A stretch of 10,197 bases of DNA from an uncultured Coprococcus sp. (GTDB lineage: Bacteria; Bacillota; Clostridia; Lachnospirales; Lachnospiraceae): contig USSH01000067.1 of the NCBI GenBank assembly GCA_900557435.1, positions 1 to 10,197 on the forward strand, in the 5' to 3' direction. Of this stretch, positions 1 through 8,046 are shown piece by piece. Within the stretch, counting starts at the first letter, position 1. Every line of letters begins with the position of its first letter. The notes under the pieces were generated by a model that was not told the origin of the DNA, searched no databases, and saw only the letters and a program-made list of their open reading frames with translations. A program made the translations under genes and the position numbers.

Positions 1-1424
1 TTGCTCTTATACGTCTTTCTCTCCTGCATATACTGTCTGTGTCTGTCCTTAAAGTCGCCTATTCTCTCATCGGACAGACGTTCCTGGCTGATTTTTACCA
101 CAAATGTAGTTCCTTGCCCATACTCACTGTGACAGGTTATACTTCCACCCATCATTTCTACAAGGTGATATGTGATCGCCAGTCCAAGACCTGTCCCCTC
201 TATGGATCGGTTATTCGACAGATCAAGCCGCTCAAAATCTTTGAAAAGTCTCTCCTGATCTTCCTCTTTTATTCCGATTCCAGTATCACGAACAGCCATG
301 ATCAGTTCCACCTTATGGGGATCTGCACTCTGATCCTCCATATGGACGGTCACCCTGATCGAGCCTTTCTTCGTATACTTCACAGCATTTCCAATAAGAT
401 TTATCAGGATCCGGCATATTCTGGCGGCATCGCCTTTCAGATCATTGTATAAAATCTCCTGAACCTCGGCATCAAGCTCCAGATTCTTCTGTCTTGCTCT
501 GGACTCCATAACGGACAACACATTGCTGAGCAGCTGGTTGAAATGATATTCCTCGTTGACTATCTCCATCCTGCCTGATTCTATCTTGGAGAAATCCAGC
601 ACATCCCTCACCAGATTTACCAGGATATCACTTGAGCTTTGTATATCCTTGGCACATTTCATGGTTTGTTCCTCGTGTGTCTCTCTCATTATTATCTCAT
701 TCATTCCCACTATGGTATTCAGCGGAGTCCTGATCTCATGGGACATATGCGCAAGGAACTCGGATTTGGCATGGTTCGCCACATCAGCATCATCCTTCGC
801 CCTGATAAGCTCCTCATTTATCTGCTCTATCTCCTCCAGTTTACGCTTATATACGGCATTCTGGAATCTCACTATTAATCCGATGACTATGCCGAATATT
901 ATAAGGCTCTGGAGCATGTCCACATATACGCTTTTCTCATTTGCCAAAGGGATCACCAGCTCCGGGTATTTATACGAGACTATGTAGCACACAAGCACCA
1001 TTATGATCTGGACAGCCAGCATGACATAGCAAAACATACCATCTATCAGAAGGAACGAGAATATCATGCCTAAGCCGAACCAGAAACCCATGCCGCTGTA
1101 CGCTCCGCCTGAGGTGAAGAATATCATCGGAAACACCATCAGAGTTATAACAAAAACGATCACTATAGCACTCTGTCTCACCATTTTCTTTGCATTTGCA
1201 AGGTAAATGCATATGCCGAGCACAGCCAACGCGGCCAATACTGCAACATCTTGTATAAGTGGAGTTTTGATGATCAGACTCGCTATAAAGCTGATGGTCC
1301 CACCAATTGTGCCTCCAACTGTAATTATATTAAATAGAAGCAGCTGCATGTCCGTATCATTGTTGAGCATCTTCTTCCAAGGTGCAACCTTTGAACTTTT
1401 TTTATCAGATCTCTCATTTACCAT
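1..1424 (-). CDS. Polytopic-membrane sensor histidine kinase, partial (C-terminal end outside window)
   Basis: I translated this frame by hand; it is open from the ATG at 1424 to the left edge, giving about 474 residues. The N-terminal ~190 residues form about six hydrophobic helices with short loops and no large extracellular domain, so the signal is probably membrane-borne or intramembrane. A short helical linker leads to a HisKA domain with the motif [11 protein letters not shown] (phospho-acceptor His229). The HATPase domain follows, with an N-box ([10 protein letters not shown]), DTGIGI (Asp380 onward) and GTGLGL (410-415). It should autophosphorylate on His229. The sequence after the ATPase domain is charged linker, so a receiver domain may follow beyond the edge, but that is not seen. 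The start lies 28 bases after the stop of the HD-GYP gene, which suggests one operon. A TTG at 1433 is an alternative start; upstream there is only a G-run, not a clear Shine-Dalgarno. Confidence 0.9.
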   Translation of the reverse strand, partial: MVNERSDKKSSKVAPWKKMLNNDTDMQLLLFNIITVGGTIGGTISFIASLIIKTPLIQDVAVLAALAVLGICIYLANAKKMVRQSAIVIVFVITLMVFPMIFFTSGGAYSGMGFWFGLGMIFSFLLIDGMFCYVMLAVQIIMVLVCYIVSYKYPELVIPLANEKSVYVDMLQSLIIFGIVIGLIVRFQNAVYKRKLEEIEQINEELIRAKDDADVANHAKSEFLAHMSHEIRTPLNTIVGMNEIIMRETHEEQTMKCAKDIQSSSDILVNLVRDVLDFSKIESGRMEIVNEEYHFNQLLSNVLSVMESRARQKNLELDAEVQEILYNDLKGDAARICRILINLIGNAVKYTKKGSIRVTVHMEDQSADPHKVELIMAVRDTGIGIKEEDQERLFKDFERLDLSNNRSIEGTGLGLAITYHLVEMMGGSITCHSEYGQGTTFVVKISQERLSDERIGDFKDRHRQYMQERKTYKS

Positions 1425-1452
1425 ATTCCCCAATGTGTCCCCCCATCTGTAT

Positions 1453-3354
1453 TTAACCGATGACTCCGTACAAGGTCTCAAGGAATACTATTGGAAGGAA
1501 CGGCTTTGTAATATAATCCTCAACTCCCATCTGTCTCGCTCTCTCTATCAGCTTATAATCCTTATAAGCCGTTACGAATATAACCGGTACGTCTGTGATC
1601 TTGCGTATCTCTTCCAGCGTCTGGAATCCATCCATGTCTGGCATCTCGATATCGAGCAATATCAGGTCTATCTGCTGATTTCCCACTATGTCTATGGCCT
1701 GCTTTCCGCTCTCAGCCGCAATAACCTTGTAGAGAGGCTCGTTTTGGCAGATATTCTCTATAAGTCTGATATTTATCTTCTCGTCATCTACAACAAGGAT
1801 ATTGCTGACCATCTTCTCGGCCTGTCTCATGTGGTAGTCTTCATCCTCGTCAATCATCCTGAGCATGACTTCTGCAATGTCCGGATCGAACTGACTGCCC
1901 TTGCCTTTCTCCATCTCATCGCGCACTATCTTCTGTGGCAGGGCGTATCTGTAGCTTCGGTTGGATGTCATGGCGTCATAGCTGTCCGCAACCGCTATGA
2001 TCCTTGCACACTTTGGTATATTTTCTCCCTTGAGTCCACTTGGATATCCTGTTCCATCGTACCTCTCGTGGTGATACTTCGCACCCACCGCCAGGTCTGG
2101 AAATGCATTTATATTCTTGAGGATATGATATCCATTTACGCAGTGAAGCTTTATCATGGTGAATTCTTCATCTGTGAGTCTTCCCGGCTTGTTGATTATG
2201 TTGTCAGGAATACGTATCTTGCCCATATCATGGAGCAATGCTATCTGATATATCTCGTCCTGCTCCTTGATCGTGCCGCCCATCCGCTTCACCAGCTCAC
2301 GGCTGTATCTGGCAACTCGCACGGAATGTCCTTTTGTGTATTTGTCCTTTGCATCTATCGTCTTGGCAAATGCCTGCATGACCATGTTATTCAGGTCTGT
2401 GAGTTCGTTATTTGTCTCATCGAGCTGGTTCAGAGTCGCATCCGTACTATTCTTGGATCTGGTACAGAAGAACACTATAATTATGTATAAAACTATTCCA
2501 ACGCCTATGTCGTAGCCTATCAGGTTTCTTATTCCATGGTACAGATTCTCATTCGTGATGACCATGACCACATACCATTCATCAACTATGGAATATCTGA
2601 AAACCGTCACCTTGTCGTCATTGACAACCGCTTGAAATGGTTCGCCGTCACTGTCCGTTATGCCCTTCATGAGTGCGGACATTTCACCCTGAGTGTAGTC
2701 CTGCCCTATCTCTTTCTTGTCTGAATGGGTTATCACCAATCCGGACTTGTCGCAGACGAATGCATATCCCTGGCCATTTAACTTGATATTTTCCGTCTCT
2801 GACTGTATAGGATCCAGCGTTACATCCAGAGATATTACGCTCTCGCCATCGTAGAGTAACTGGCTAACTGACACCAGTATATCACCTGTCTGCGCATCGA
2901 GGTACGGCTGGCCCAGGGTTGGCTGGCCGTCTGCCGCCACTGCCGCCTTGTACCATGCGCGCTCCTGAGGCACATAATCATCGTCGGGAACCCAGCCTAT
3001 ACCATCTAAGTACTCGCCGTTTATAAGACCATATACACCTGTGAATGCTGCATCTATATCCTGTAGATAATAATCTGATTCATTTGTGAGAAAGTTCAGG
3101 ATATCCTGCCCCGATCGGCCTTCCCTCATCATATGCTCCACAGTGATCTTCGTAACTTCCACCGCATCCACGGCTCGGTTCAGATAGGAATTCACATATT
3201 CCTGCTCCTGCTTAACTGTCTCTGCCGCCAAAGTCAGGGTATCATTCACTGATTTTCTATAAAATGTCATGATCGTACACAACGACAATACCATAATCGC
3301 CGCAAGACTCACTATCAGCGTCAGTATATACTGCCTCTTGCTTACATTTTTCAT
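1453..3354 (-). CDS. Membrane Cache-sensor HD-GYP phosphodiesterase with C-terminal receiver domain
   Basis: Predicted cyclic-di-GMP phosphodiesterase under extracellular and phosphorelay control. I place the start at the ATG at 3354 (633 residues) because GGGGGA precedes it by about 7 bases and translation then begins right before the first membrane helix; the frame is open further upstream to 3441. Order by residue from that start: TM helix 9-31; extracellular double-Cache-like domain about 33-271 ([20 protein letters not shown] region); TM helix about 281-298; HD-GYP domain with the HD pair at 375-376 (LLHDMGKI), HHE at 428-430 and DGTGYP at 433-438; receiver from about 518 with the acidic pair in VVDDE, Asp568 (LLLDIEMP-like), Thr595 and Lys617. 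All catalytic HD-GYP residues and receiver residues are present, so both domains should be active. The receiver lies after the output domain, the reverse of the usual REC-HD-GYP order. The downstream kinase is a plausible phosphodonor. Confidence 0.92.
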   Translation of the reverse strand: MKNVSKRQYILTLIVSLAAIMVLSLCTIMTFYRKSVNDTLTLAAETVKQEQEYVNSYLNRAVDAVEVTKITVEHMMREGRSGQDILNFLTNESDYYLQDIDAAFTGVYGLINGEYLDGIGWVPDDDYVPQERAWYKAAVAADGQPTLGQPYLDAQTGDILVSVSQLLYDGESVISLDVTLDPIQSETENIKLNGQGYAFVCDKSGLVITHSDKKEIGQDYTQGEMSALMKGITDSDGEPFQAVVNDDKVTVFRYSIVDEWYVVMVITNENLYHGIRNLIGYDIGVGIVLYIIIVFFCTRSKNSTDATLNQLDETNNELTDLNNMVMQAFAKTIDAKDKYTKGHSVRVARYSRELVKRMGGTIKEQDEIYQIALLHDMGKIRIPDNIINKPGRLTDEEFTMIKLHCVNGYHILKNINAFPDLAVGAKYHHERYDGTGYPSGLKGENIPKCARIIAVADSYDAMTSNRSYRYALPQKIVRDEMEKGKGSQFDPDIAEVMLRMIDEDEDYHMRQAEKMVSNILVVDDEKINIRLIENICQNEPLYKVIAAESGKQAIDIVGNQQIDLILLDIEMPDMDGFQTLEEIRKITDVPVIFVTAYKDYKLIERARQMGVEDYITKPFLPIVFLETLYGVIG

Positions 3355-3395
3355 ACCGAATTCCCCCATTTCACGTACATTATCCCAGTCCCAGA

Positions 3396-3851
3396 TCAGC
3401 TCAAGTCCATACTTACATATAAATATAATTGTAACACACAACCGCCATTAATCAAATATTTAATGGTGCCGGAGGGGGGACGGAGGTACCTGGGGACGTA
3501 GGTACCTGTCCCCTTTTGGGGGTTTTGGCAAAAACGGGCGAAAAATGGCCCCGAGGGGGACGGAGGTACCTGTCCCCTCCGTCCCCGGAGACGAAAGTGC
3601 AAAAAAATAACCTCCTGGCGGTTTCCCACCAGAAGGTCATCAATTCCTACCCCGAAGAGGCAGGCCATTGCGTACATATTGTCGAATGTCGGCAGGCATT
3701 CGCCTCGCTGCCATTTGTAGATCGACACGGGTTCGTTGAATCCCAAAAACGTCTGCAATGTCTTTACTGTGATTCCTTTCTTCTCTCTCACTTCCTTGAT
3801 CCTCCTGCCTGTAGCCTGAAGATCAATAACTGGGAATTCCATCTGTGCCAT
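3396..3851 (-). CDS. XRE-family HTH regulator with C-terminus rewritten by a repeat element
   Basis: A 151-codon frame opening with a strong AGGGAGG ribosome binding site 7 bases before the ATG. Residues about 14-76 form a Cro/C1-type helix-turn-helix domain (GRRIKEVREKKGITVKTLQ, then SIYKWQRGECLPT and the typical FGVGIDDLLV end). Small XRE proteins of this type commonly stop soon after that point. Here residues about 89-126 are simply the translation of the GC-rich repeat at 3475-3586 (Pro/Arg/Gly-rich), and residues 127-151 come from AT-rich DNA that would otherwise be intergenic. I infer that the repeat inserted at or near the original stop and read-through created a new tail. The DNA-binding domain is intact, so the protein may still repress. 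Its promoter overlaps an inverted repeat, which suggests autoregulation. It ends 41 bases before the HD-GYP start and could be co-transcribed with it. Confidence 0.8.
   Translation of the reverse strand: MAQMEFPVIDLQATGRRIKEVREKKGITVKTLQTFLGFNEPVSIYKWQRGECLPTFDNMYAMACLFGVGIDDLLVGNRQEVIFLHFRLRGRRGQVPPSPSGPFFARFCQNPQKGTGTYVPRYLRPPSGTIKYLINGGCVLQLYLYVSMDLS
3428..3455 (-). promoter_or_regulatory. Putative promoter for the HD-GYP / kinase operon
   Basis: On the minus strand TTGATT (3455-3450) is followed after 16 bases by TACAAT (3433-3428), a fair sigma-A match. Initiation near 3421 would leave a leader of about 67 bases before the HD-GYP start. The site lies inside the extended reading frame of the XRE gene, which supports the view that this part of that frame was originally intergenic. 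Confidence 0.45.
3475..3586 (+). repeat. GGTACC-palindrome repeat, doublet A with extra half unit
   Basis: Two full 22-bp units at 3492-3513 and 3556-3577. Each is arm GGGGAC, two bases (GT or GG), the palindrome AGGTACCT, then arm GTCCCC. They are separated by exactly 42 bp. A truncated unit lacking its right arm lies directly before them at 3476-3491, and a second GTCCCC follows at 3581-3586. The 42-bp interior shares four blocks with doublet B (TTTTGGGG, GCAAAAAC, GCGAAAAA, GCCCC; 32 of 42 positions identical). The element overlaps the 3' end of the XRE reading frame. Confidence 0.95.
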
Positions 3852-3887
3852 AATTATACCTCCCTGTTAAATATGATATTTAAATGT

Positions 3888-3935
3888 GCTATAAACTAGG
3901 TTCCACCAATTTTTCCAACCTAAAATGCCTATAGC
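3888..3935 (-). promoter_or_regulatory. Promoter of the XRE gene embedded in a 48-bp interrupted inverted repeat (putative operator)
   Basis: On the minus strand TTGGAA (3918-3913), a 17-bp spacer and TTTATA (3895-3890) make a good sigma-A promoter; the XRE ATG lies about 39 bases beyond the -10. The promoter is covered by an inverted repeat with outer arms GCTATA/TATAGC (3888-3893 and 3930-3935) and inner arms TAGGTT/AACCTA (3897-3902 and 3917-3922). Arms over both the -35 and the -10 are what one expects of an operator bound by a dimeric repressor, most simply the XRE protein itself. An RNA hairpin role is less likely because most of the repeat would lie upstream of the transcript. Confidence 0.55.
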
Positions 3936-3972
3936 AGGGTATGATATGTAAATATGTTTCGCAAATATAAAT

Positions 3973-4013
3973 ATTTTGCCGGACAAAATGCCGGTGAAAG
4001 CTTTCATGACACC
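3973..4013. other. Cluster of small palindromes in the gap upstream of the XRE gene
   Basis: This AT-rich stretch carries ATTTTG/CAAAAT with a 5-base loop (3973-3989), a perfect 12-bp palindrome TGAAAGCTTTCA (3995-4006), and GGTG/CACC arms enclosing it (3993-3996 and 4010-4013). The sites could bind a regulator or fold in RNA. I see no open reading frame here, and no T-run that would make the first hairpin a convincing terminator. Confidence 0.3.
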
Positions 4014-4074
4014 TTTATTGAGTTTTAAAAGGAATCTTCATCTAATATAGCACATATAAACTACTAATTAAAAG

Positions 4075-4089
4075 TAAACCAGCGGTTTA
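4075..4089. terminator. Weak, possibly bidirectional terminator after the CHASE kinase
   Basis: TAAACC, loop AGC, GGTTTA gives a 6-bp stem 6 bases past the stop of the kinase gene. Read on the minus strand it is followed by CTTTTAATT, a poor U-tract; on the plus strand it is followed by seven T. The stem is AT-rich and short, so termination of the kinase transcript may be partial, with some read-through to the XRE gene. Confidence 0.4.
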
Positions 4090-4095
4090 ATTTTT

Positions 4096-6273
4096 TTATC
4101 TGCCAAGTCCCAACACATCTCCGAGTACAGTGAATATGCACTCCAAATCCACAGGCTTTACGACGTGTCCATTCATTCCGGCGGAAAATGCCTTCTTCTT
4201 GTCCTCGTCGAATGCATTTGCAGTCATGGCGATGACAGGAATCTTCGCCCTGGTGTCTTCTAGTCCTCTGATGATCTCTGTCGCCTGGTATCCATCCATA
4301 TTCGGCATCTGTATATCCATAAGCACTGCAATATAATAATCAGAAGGCCTGCTTCTGAGCATCTCAATACACTGGACTCCATCAACCGCACGGTCAACCA
4401 GAATCCCCCTTTCTCCAAGGAGTGTAACCGCAAGTTCGGCATTGAGGTCATTGTCCTCCGCCATCAGAAGCCTCCGGCCGCGAAGCCTGTCCGCTATGTT
4501 CTCCCAGCTCTGATCCATGCTCGTGAGCACTTCAGTGTTGGTTGCCACCGCAAATGTCAGCACGATTGTTGTGGTGGTTCCAACTCCCACTTTACTCTGT
4601 ACATCTATGCTGCCTCCCATCATATCTACAAGCGACTTCACGATCGGTAGTCCAAGTCCTGTACCATCCACTCTGGTCTCTGTGCTGGTTCTCTCCCTGG
4701 TAAACTCTTCAAATATATGGGGCAGGTACTCTTCGCTCATACCGATTCCCGTATCCGCTACCGTAAATCTGTACGATGCTCTGCCCCGATCCCCCTTAGA
4801 TATCTGTTCAACCCTCACCGATATACTGCCTCCATCCGGAGTATACTTCACCGAATTTCCAATTATATTGAGCAGGATCTCACGAACCTTTGTCTCATCA
4901 TAACTCACAAACTCTTCCGTAACCTTGACAAGATAATCGCATGACAGCTTTTTCCTGCTGATCTCCGGTTCAAATACCGCCTTTATAGACTCTGTGAGTT
5001 CCCGCAGATTCCCCACTTCTTCATTCAATTCCGCTTCTCCGCTCTCTATCCTTGCCATCTCAAGCACCTGGTTGATGATCGACAACAGAACAGATCCCGA
5101 TGCACTTATCTTGGATGTGTAATCATTCACCTTGTCCTTATCATCCGCATGCTCCTTGAGCAGCTGTGCAAATCCTATGATGGCATTCATCGGGGTTCTT
5201 ATATCGTGACTCATATTAAAAAGGAACCTGGTCTTTGCCTCATTTGCAAGTCTGGCATCCTCCGCTGTCTTCTCTATCTCCTCCATATATGACTGCTCTT
5301 TCCTGTGTCTCATGGCGAACTGCCAGTACACCATCCCTATAAGCAATGCAACCACCAAACAAAGTACGGTTCCGAGCAGCATCTGGTTCCCGGATATCCA
5401 GCCTTTTACCGGAACAATATCAAAATACCATGTATCATTTGGCACATCACAGTCTACCTCGATATCATCTTTCAGCGATTCATCCTGGCAGCTGGCTATC
5501 ATCGTCCTATGCCCCTCTTCGTCCAGCTTCCTCCACACCTGATAGTGATAGCCGGCATCCTCAAGCTTTGATATCTCCGTCTCATCTATAAATTTGTCCC
5601 AATTCACAATAAGAATGGCAAATCCCCAGAATTCCTTGTCCTTCTGATCACCTGTCACATATATCGGATCAAACAGCAGCGCTCCCACGCCGCCCTGCGC
5701 AAGTTCAAACGGTCCCGCAATGGTATAGTTGCCGCTTTCCTCGGCCAGCCTTGCTTCCCTGCTTCTTCTCGGATCGTTCAGCATATCAAGTCCGACCGCA
5801 GCTTCATTTCCCGCCATCGGATACACCATATTCACAACGCCATCCTTTGCCAGTTCCACTGCAGTAATGACATCATCATCATCCAGTAGGAAGCCGCCCA
5901 GCTTATTAAAGTCTTCTTCTTTTATATCATATCCCGACTCTATCATACGCTTTAACATATCCGTCTTGGACAGATATTTGTCAATCTGCGAACCCAGACG
6001 TCTTATTGTGGATTCTGCTGTATAAGTAGCCTTAAACTTCTCCTGATTCTCTGTATTCACGAGCTGGAGATGCACTACAGCGTTGATCGCTATAAATGTC
6101 AGTACAACCACCAGAAAAGTCCGCACCTTTATATTCAAATGGAATGAATGTTTTTTATGTGTTTTTTTGTTTTCTTTGTTTCCTTTTGCGGTCTCTGTTT
6201 TTCTATCTTTTGTACCGTCATGTACATTCTTATCAGTATCTACCTGTGCATGTATACGTTGTGTCTTATCCAT
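4096..6273 (-). CDS. CHASE-domain hybrid histidine kinase with receiver
   Basis: A 725-residue inner-membrane sensor. A lysine-rich cytoplasmic tail (1-50) precedes TM helix 1 (about 51-69). The extracellular region (about 75-290) has CHASE-domain hallmarks (AVELAKDGVVNMVYP, GNEAAVGLDML, AGPFELAQGG). This family senses small ligands outside the cell; the ligand here is unknown. TM helix 2 is about 298-317, then a coiled linker and HisKA with NMSHDIRTPMNA (His356). The ATPase domain shows an N-box near 469-478, DTGIGM (507-512) and GTGLGL (537-542). A C-terminal receiver (about 601-720) has the acidic pair 606-607, Asp653, Thr684 and Lys706. Everything for autophosphorylation and internal phosphotransfer is present, but there is no HPt or DNA-binding output. 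TGAGGA lies about 6 bases before the ATG. It is divergent from the condensation/carrier/ligase cassette, so it might control it, though nothing in the sequence proves this. Confidence 0.95.
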   Translation of the reverse strand: MDKTQRIHAQVDTDKNVHDGTKDRKTETAKGNKENKKTHKKHSFHLNIKVRTFLVVVLTFIAINAVVHLQLVNTENQEKFKATYTAESTIRRLGSQIDKYLSKTDMLKRMIESGYDIKEEDFNKLGGFLLDDDDVITAVELAKDGVVNMVYPMAGNEAAVGLDMLNDPRRSREARLAEESGNYTIAGPFELAQGGVGALLFDPIYVTGDQKDKEFWGFAILIVNWDKFIDETEISKLEDAGYHYQVWRKLDEEGHRTMIASCQDESLKDDIEVDCDVPNDTWYFDIVPVKGWISGNQMLLGTVLCLVVALLIGMVYWQFAMRHRKEQSYMEEIEKTAEDARLANEAKTRFLFNMSHDIRTPMNAIIGFAQLLKEHADDKDKVNDYTSKISASGSVLLSIINQVLEMARIESGEAELNEEVGNLRELTESIKAVFEPEISRKKLSCDYLVKVTEEFVSYDETKVREILLNIIGNSVKYTPDGGSISVRVEQISKGDRGRASYRFTVADTGIGMSEEYLPHIFEEFTRERTSTETRVDGTGLGLPIVKSLVDMMGGSIDVQSKVGVGTTTTIVLTFAVATNTEVLTSMDQSWENIADRLRGRRLLMAEDNDLNAELAVTLLGERGILVDRAVDGVQCIEMLRSRPSDYYIAVLMDIQMPNMDGYQATEIIRGLEDTRAKIPVIAMTANAFDEDKKKAFSAGMNGHVVKPVDLECIFTVLGDVLGLGR

Positions 6274-6328
6274 TCTGTATCCTCATGATCTTATAATCTG
6301 TATTATTATCAAACGTTCACTTGTTCTG

Positions 6329-6358
6329 ATTATATCACCTGCAAGCGCCCGCACACAA
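6329..6358 (-). promoter_or_regulatory. Promoter of the CHASE kinase (extended -10)
   Basis: On the minus strand a consensus TATAAT (6334-6329) is preceded by TG one base away, an extended -10. A weak -35, TTGTGT (6358-6353), sits 18 bp upstream. Initiation near 6322 gives a leader of about 50 bases. Doublet B of the palindromic repeat begins within about 20 bp upstream of the -35. Confidence 0.6.
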
Positions 6359-6360
6359 CA

Positions 6361-6468
6361 CAAAACCCCAAAAGGGGGACAGGTACCTCCGTCCCCACAG
6401 GGGCTGTTTTTCGCATGTTTTTGCACAAAACCCCAAAAGGGGACAGGTACCTCCGTCCCCCTTGGGGG
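6361..6468 (-). repeat. GGTACC-palindrome repeat, doublet B (inverted relative to doublet A)
   Basis: Two identical 22-bp units at 6375-6396 and 6439-6460 are separated by exactly 42 bp. Read on the minus strand, the interior aligns to doublet A (32 of 42 positions). A preceding block, CAAAACCCCAAAA, is attached to both units (6361-6373 and 6426-6438), so a stretch of about 36 bp is repeated directly. On the right, CCCCC-TT-GGGGG (6457-6468) makes an extra tight stem. The element lies in the divergent promoter region between the kinase and the biosynthetic cassette. Confidence 0.95.
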
Positions 6469-6529
6469 TATACACAATGTAAATTTCTGGTCAATTTTAT
6501 CTAAAGTGTCCATTAGCGAGGCAAATATA

Positions 6530-6558
6530 TTGAATCCACATTTTTCTTATGCTAACTT
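6530..6558 (+). promoter_or_regulatory. Putative promoter of the condensation/carrier/ligase operon
   Basis: TTGAAT (6530-6535), a 17-bp spacer and TAACTT (6553-6558). TG one base before the -10 hexamer makes it an extended -10. Initiation near 6565 would give a short leader of about 30 bases carrying the AGGAGG at 6581. It is the only good candidate between doublet B and the first gene. Confidence 0.45.
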
Positions 6559-6594
6559 TTCCACAACGTATCAGAACATCAGGAGGATTAATTT

Positions 6595-7986
6595 ATGCCA
6601 AGAAAATATTATCCATTAACACCTTCACAAAAGATACATTTCAGACCAATCATGGAATTTGGCACCCAACAGGTCGCAAATATAAGCATTTGCATGACTT
6701 TGCAGGCACCGCTTGATTTCGGTCTGTTGAAAAAATGCATACAATTGGAATACGAAAGATACGAATGTCTGCGAATCCGTTTCACAAAAGTGGATGAAAA
6801 CGGAGAAGTAAAACAGTATGTTGTCCCGCACGAAAGCAGAGATATTGATTATGAAAATCTTGCATGGCTTTCCGAGGAGGATGCTTATCACCACATGGAG
6901 GAATGGTCCCGGATTCCATTTGAGGGAGATAATGTTCCTATGAATTATATAAAAATGATCTCGCTTCCGGGTGGTTACAACGGGCTGTACATCAAAATCG
7001 ACCACCGACTCATGGATTCCTGTGGTGCCATAGTCATGGTAAATGACATCATGGAACTGTACTGCCATTACAAATTTGGCACTTCTTATCCTGAGGATAT
7101 GGCAAGCTTCACCGATATGGTCGAGCGTGATCTGAAAAAGAGCACAGATGAGAAGAGAGTTACAAAAGACCACTTGTATTGGCAAAATGTGCTGGAAGAG
7201 TATGGAGAACCCATTTACTCAGATATCCAGGGACAGCGGATACTTCAAGAGAGCAGGCGGCGCCATGATGACAAGTCACTCCGCGCAGCTGATCAGGAGA
7301 TGGACAACATATCTGTCGCCACAAAAAACTATCATTTGGAAGCTGAGCCAACCCAGAATCTTCTGGATTTTTGCATGAACAATCACATTTCCATGACCAA
7401 TCTCATTCTCATGGGCATTCGGACTTATCTATCCAAGGCAAATGGCGGCCAGACTGACATCTCCATAAGGAATTATGTTTCAAGGCGTTCCACGCATGCC
7501 GAATGGACGTCCGGTGGTTCTCGTGCGATGGCATATCCCTGCAGGACCATCATTGATCCGGACACCGAATTTCTGGATGCAGTGTTTATGATCCAGGATG
7601 TACAGAACCACGTATATCGCCACTGCAACTATGACCCAGAGCTTTTGTCTACTCAAATGAAGGAGATGTTCCACACACCACCGCACACTACATATGAGAG
7701 CGTAGGTCTCACTTACCAACCGCTCCCTATCAGACTTAAGAATCCTCATCTCAAAGATATTTCCATAAAGAGCATGTGGATTCCAAATGGAACCTCAAAG
7801 CAAAAGATTTACCTCACCGTCATGCACAGTGCCAATGATCTTGGTCTGAATTTCTATTTCAGATACCAAACCGCGAGCCTCACCGAACAAGACATTGAGC
7901 TGTTCTACTACTACCTTATGAAGATCATCTTCAAAGGTATTGCCGAACCAGAAATGACTGTAGGCGAAATCATCGAATGCATCTAA
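6595..7986 (+). CDS. Stand-alone condensation-domain-like acyltransferase (NRPS C-domain superfamily)
   Basis: A 463-residue protein, about the size of a single NRPS condensation domain, starting 8 bases after a perfect AGGAGG. The opening YYPLTPSQKIHF resembles the C1 core motif. The catalytic HHxxxDG motif appears as DHRLMDS (136-142): the second histidine (His137) and the aspartate (Asp141) are kept, while the first His is Asp and the Gly is Ser. In this superfamily the retained histidine is needed for condensation, so activity is plausible. There are no membrane helices or signal peptide, so it is cytosolic. It is followed by a carrier protein and an adenylate ligase, and presumably transfers the carrier-bound acyl or aminoacyl group to an amine or alcohol. 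Acceptor and product cannot be read from the sequence. A related acyltransferase role, such as alcohol O-acylation, is the main alternative. Confidence 0.85.
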   Translation: MPRKYYPLTPSQKIHFRPIMEFGTQQVANISICMTLQAPLDFGLLKKCIQLEYERYECLRIRFTKVDENGEVKQYVVPHESRDIDYENLAWLSEEDAYHHMEEWSRIPFEGDNVPMNYIKMISLPGGYNGLYIKIDHRLMDSCGAIVMVNDIMELYCHYKFGTSYPEDMASFTDMVERDLKKSTDEKRVTKDHLYWQNVLEEYGEPIYSDIQGQRILQESRRRHDDKSLRAADQEMDNISVATKNYHLEAEPTQNLLDFCMNNHISMTNLILMGIRTYLSKANGGQTDISIRNYVSRRSTHAEWTSGGSRAMAYPCRTIIDPDTEFLDAVFMIQDVQNHVYRHCNYDPELLSTQMKEMFHTPPHTTYESVGLTYQPLPIRLKNPHLKDISIKSMWIPNGTSKQKIYLTVMHSANDLGLNFYFRYQTASLTEQDIELFYYYLMKIIFKGIAEPEMTVGEIIECI

Positions 7987-7994
7987 CCCGTTTT

Positions 7995-8016
7995 GGGGAC
8001 GGAGGCACCTGTCCCC
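7995..8016 (+). repeat. GGTACC-palindrome repeat, single unit C (diverged centre)
   Basis: One 22-bp unit with intact GGGGAC and GTCCCC arms but AGGCACCT instead of AGGTACCT in the centre. It starts 8 bases after the stop of the condensation gene and ends about 15 bases before the ribosome binding site of the carrier-protein gene. TTTT precedes it and TCCG follows. No second unit is seen 64 bp away, since that would fall in the carrier gene. Confidence 0.9.
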
Positions 8017-8046
8017 TCCGATTAATTCAAAAAGGAGATTTTTAAT

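Noticed and set aside
1207..2490. Long plus-strand open frame of 427 codons
   Set aside because: It is antisense to the HD-GYP and kinase genes, which have complete conserved domains. The plus-strand translation has no recognisable domain and no ribosome binding site.
3452..3643. Short minus-strand frame through doublet A as a separate gene
   Set aside because: Its sequence is just the repeat read in another frame, overlapping the XRE gene, with no ribosome binding site.
6083..6619. Plus-strand frame of 178 codons across the divergent promoter region
   Set aside because: It overlaps the kinase 5' end, the repeat doublet and the start of the condensation gene. Its protein is a translation of repeat and antisense DNA with no domain.
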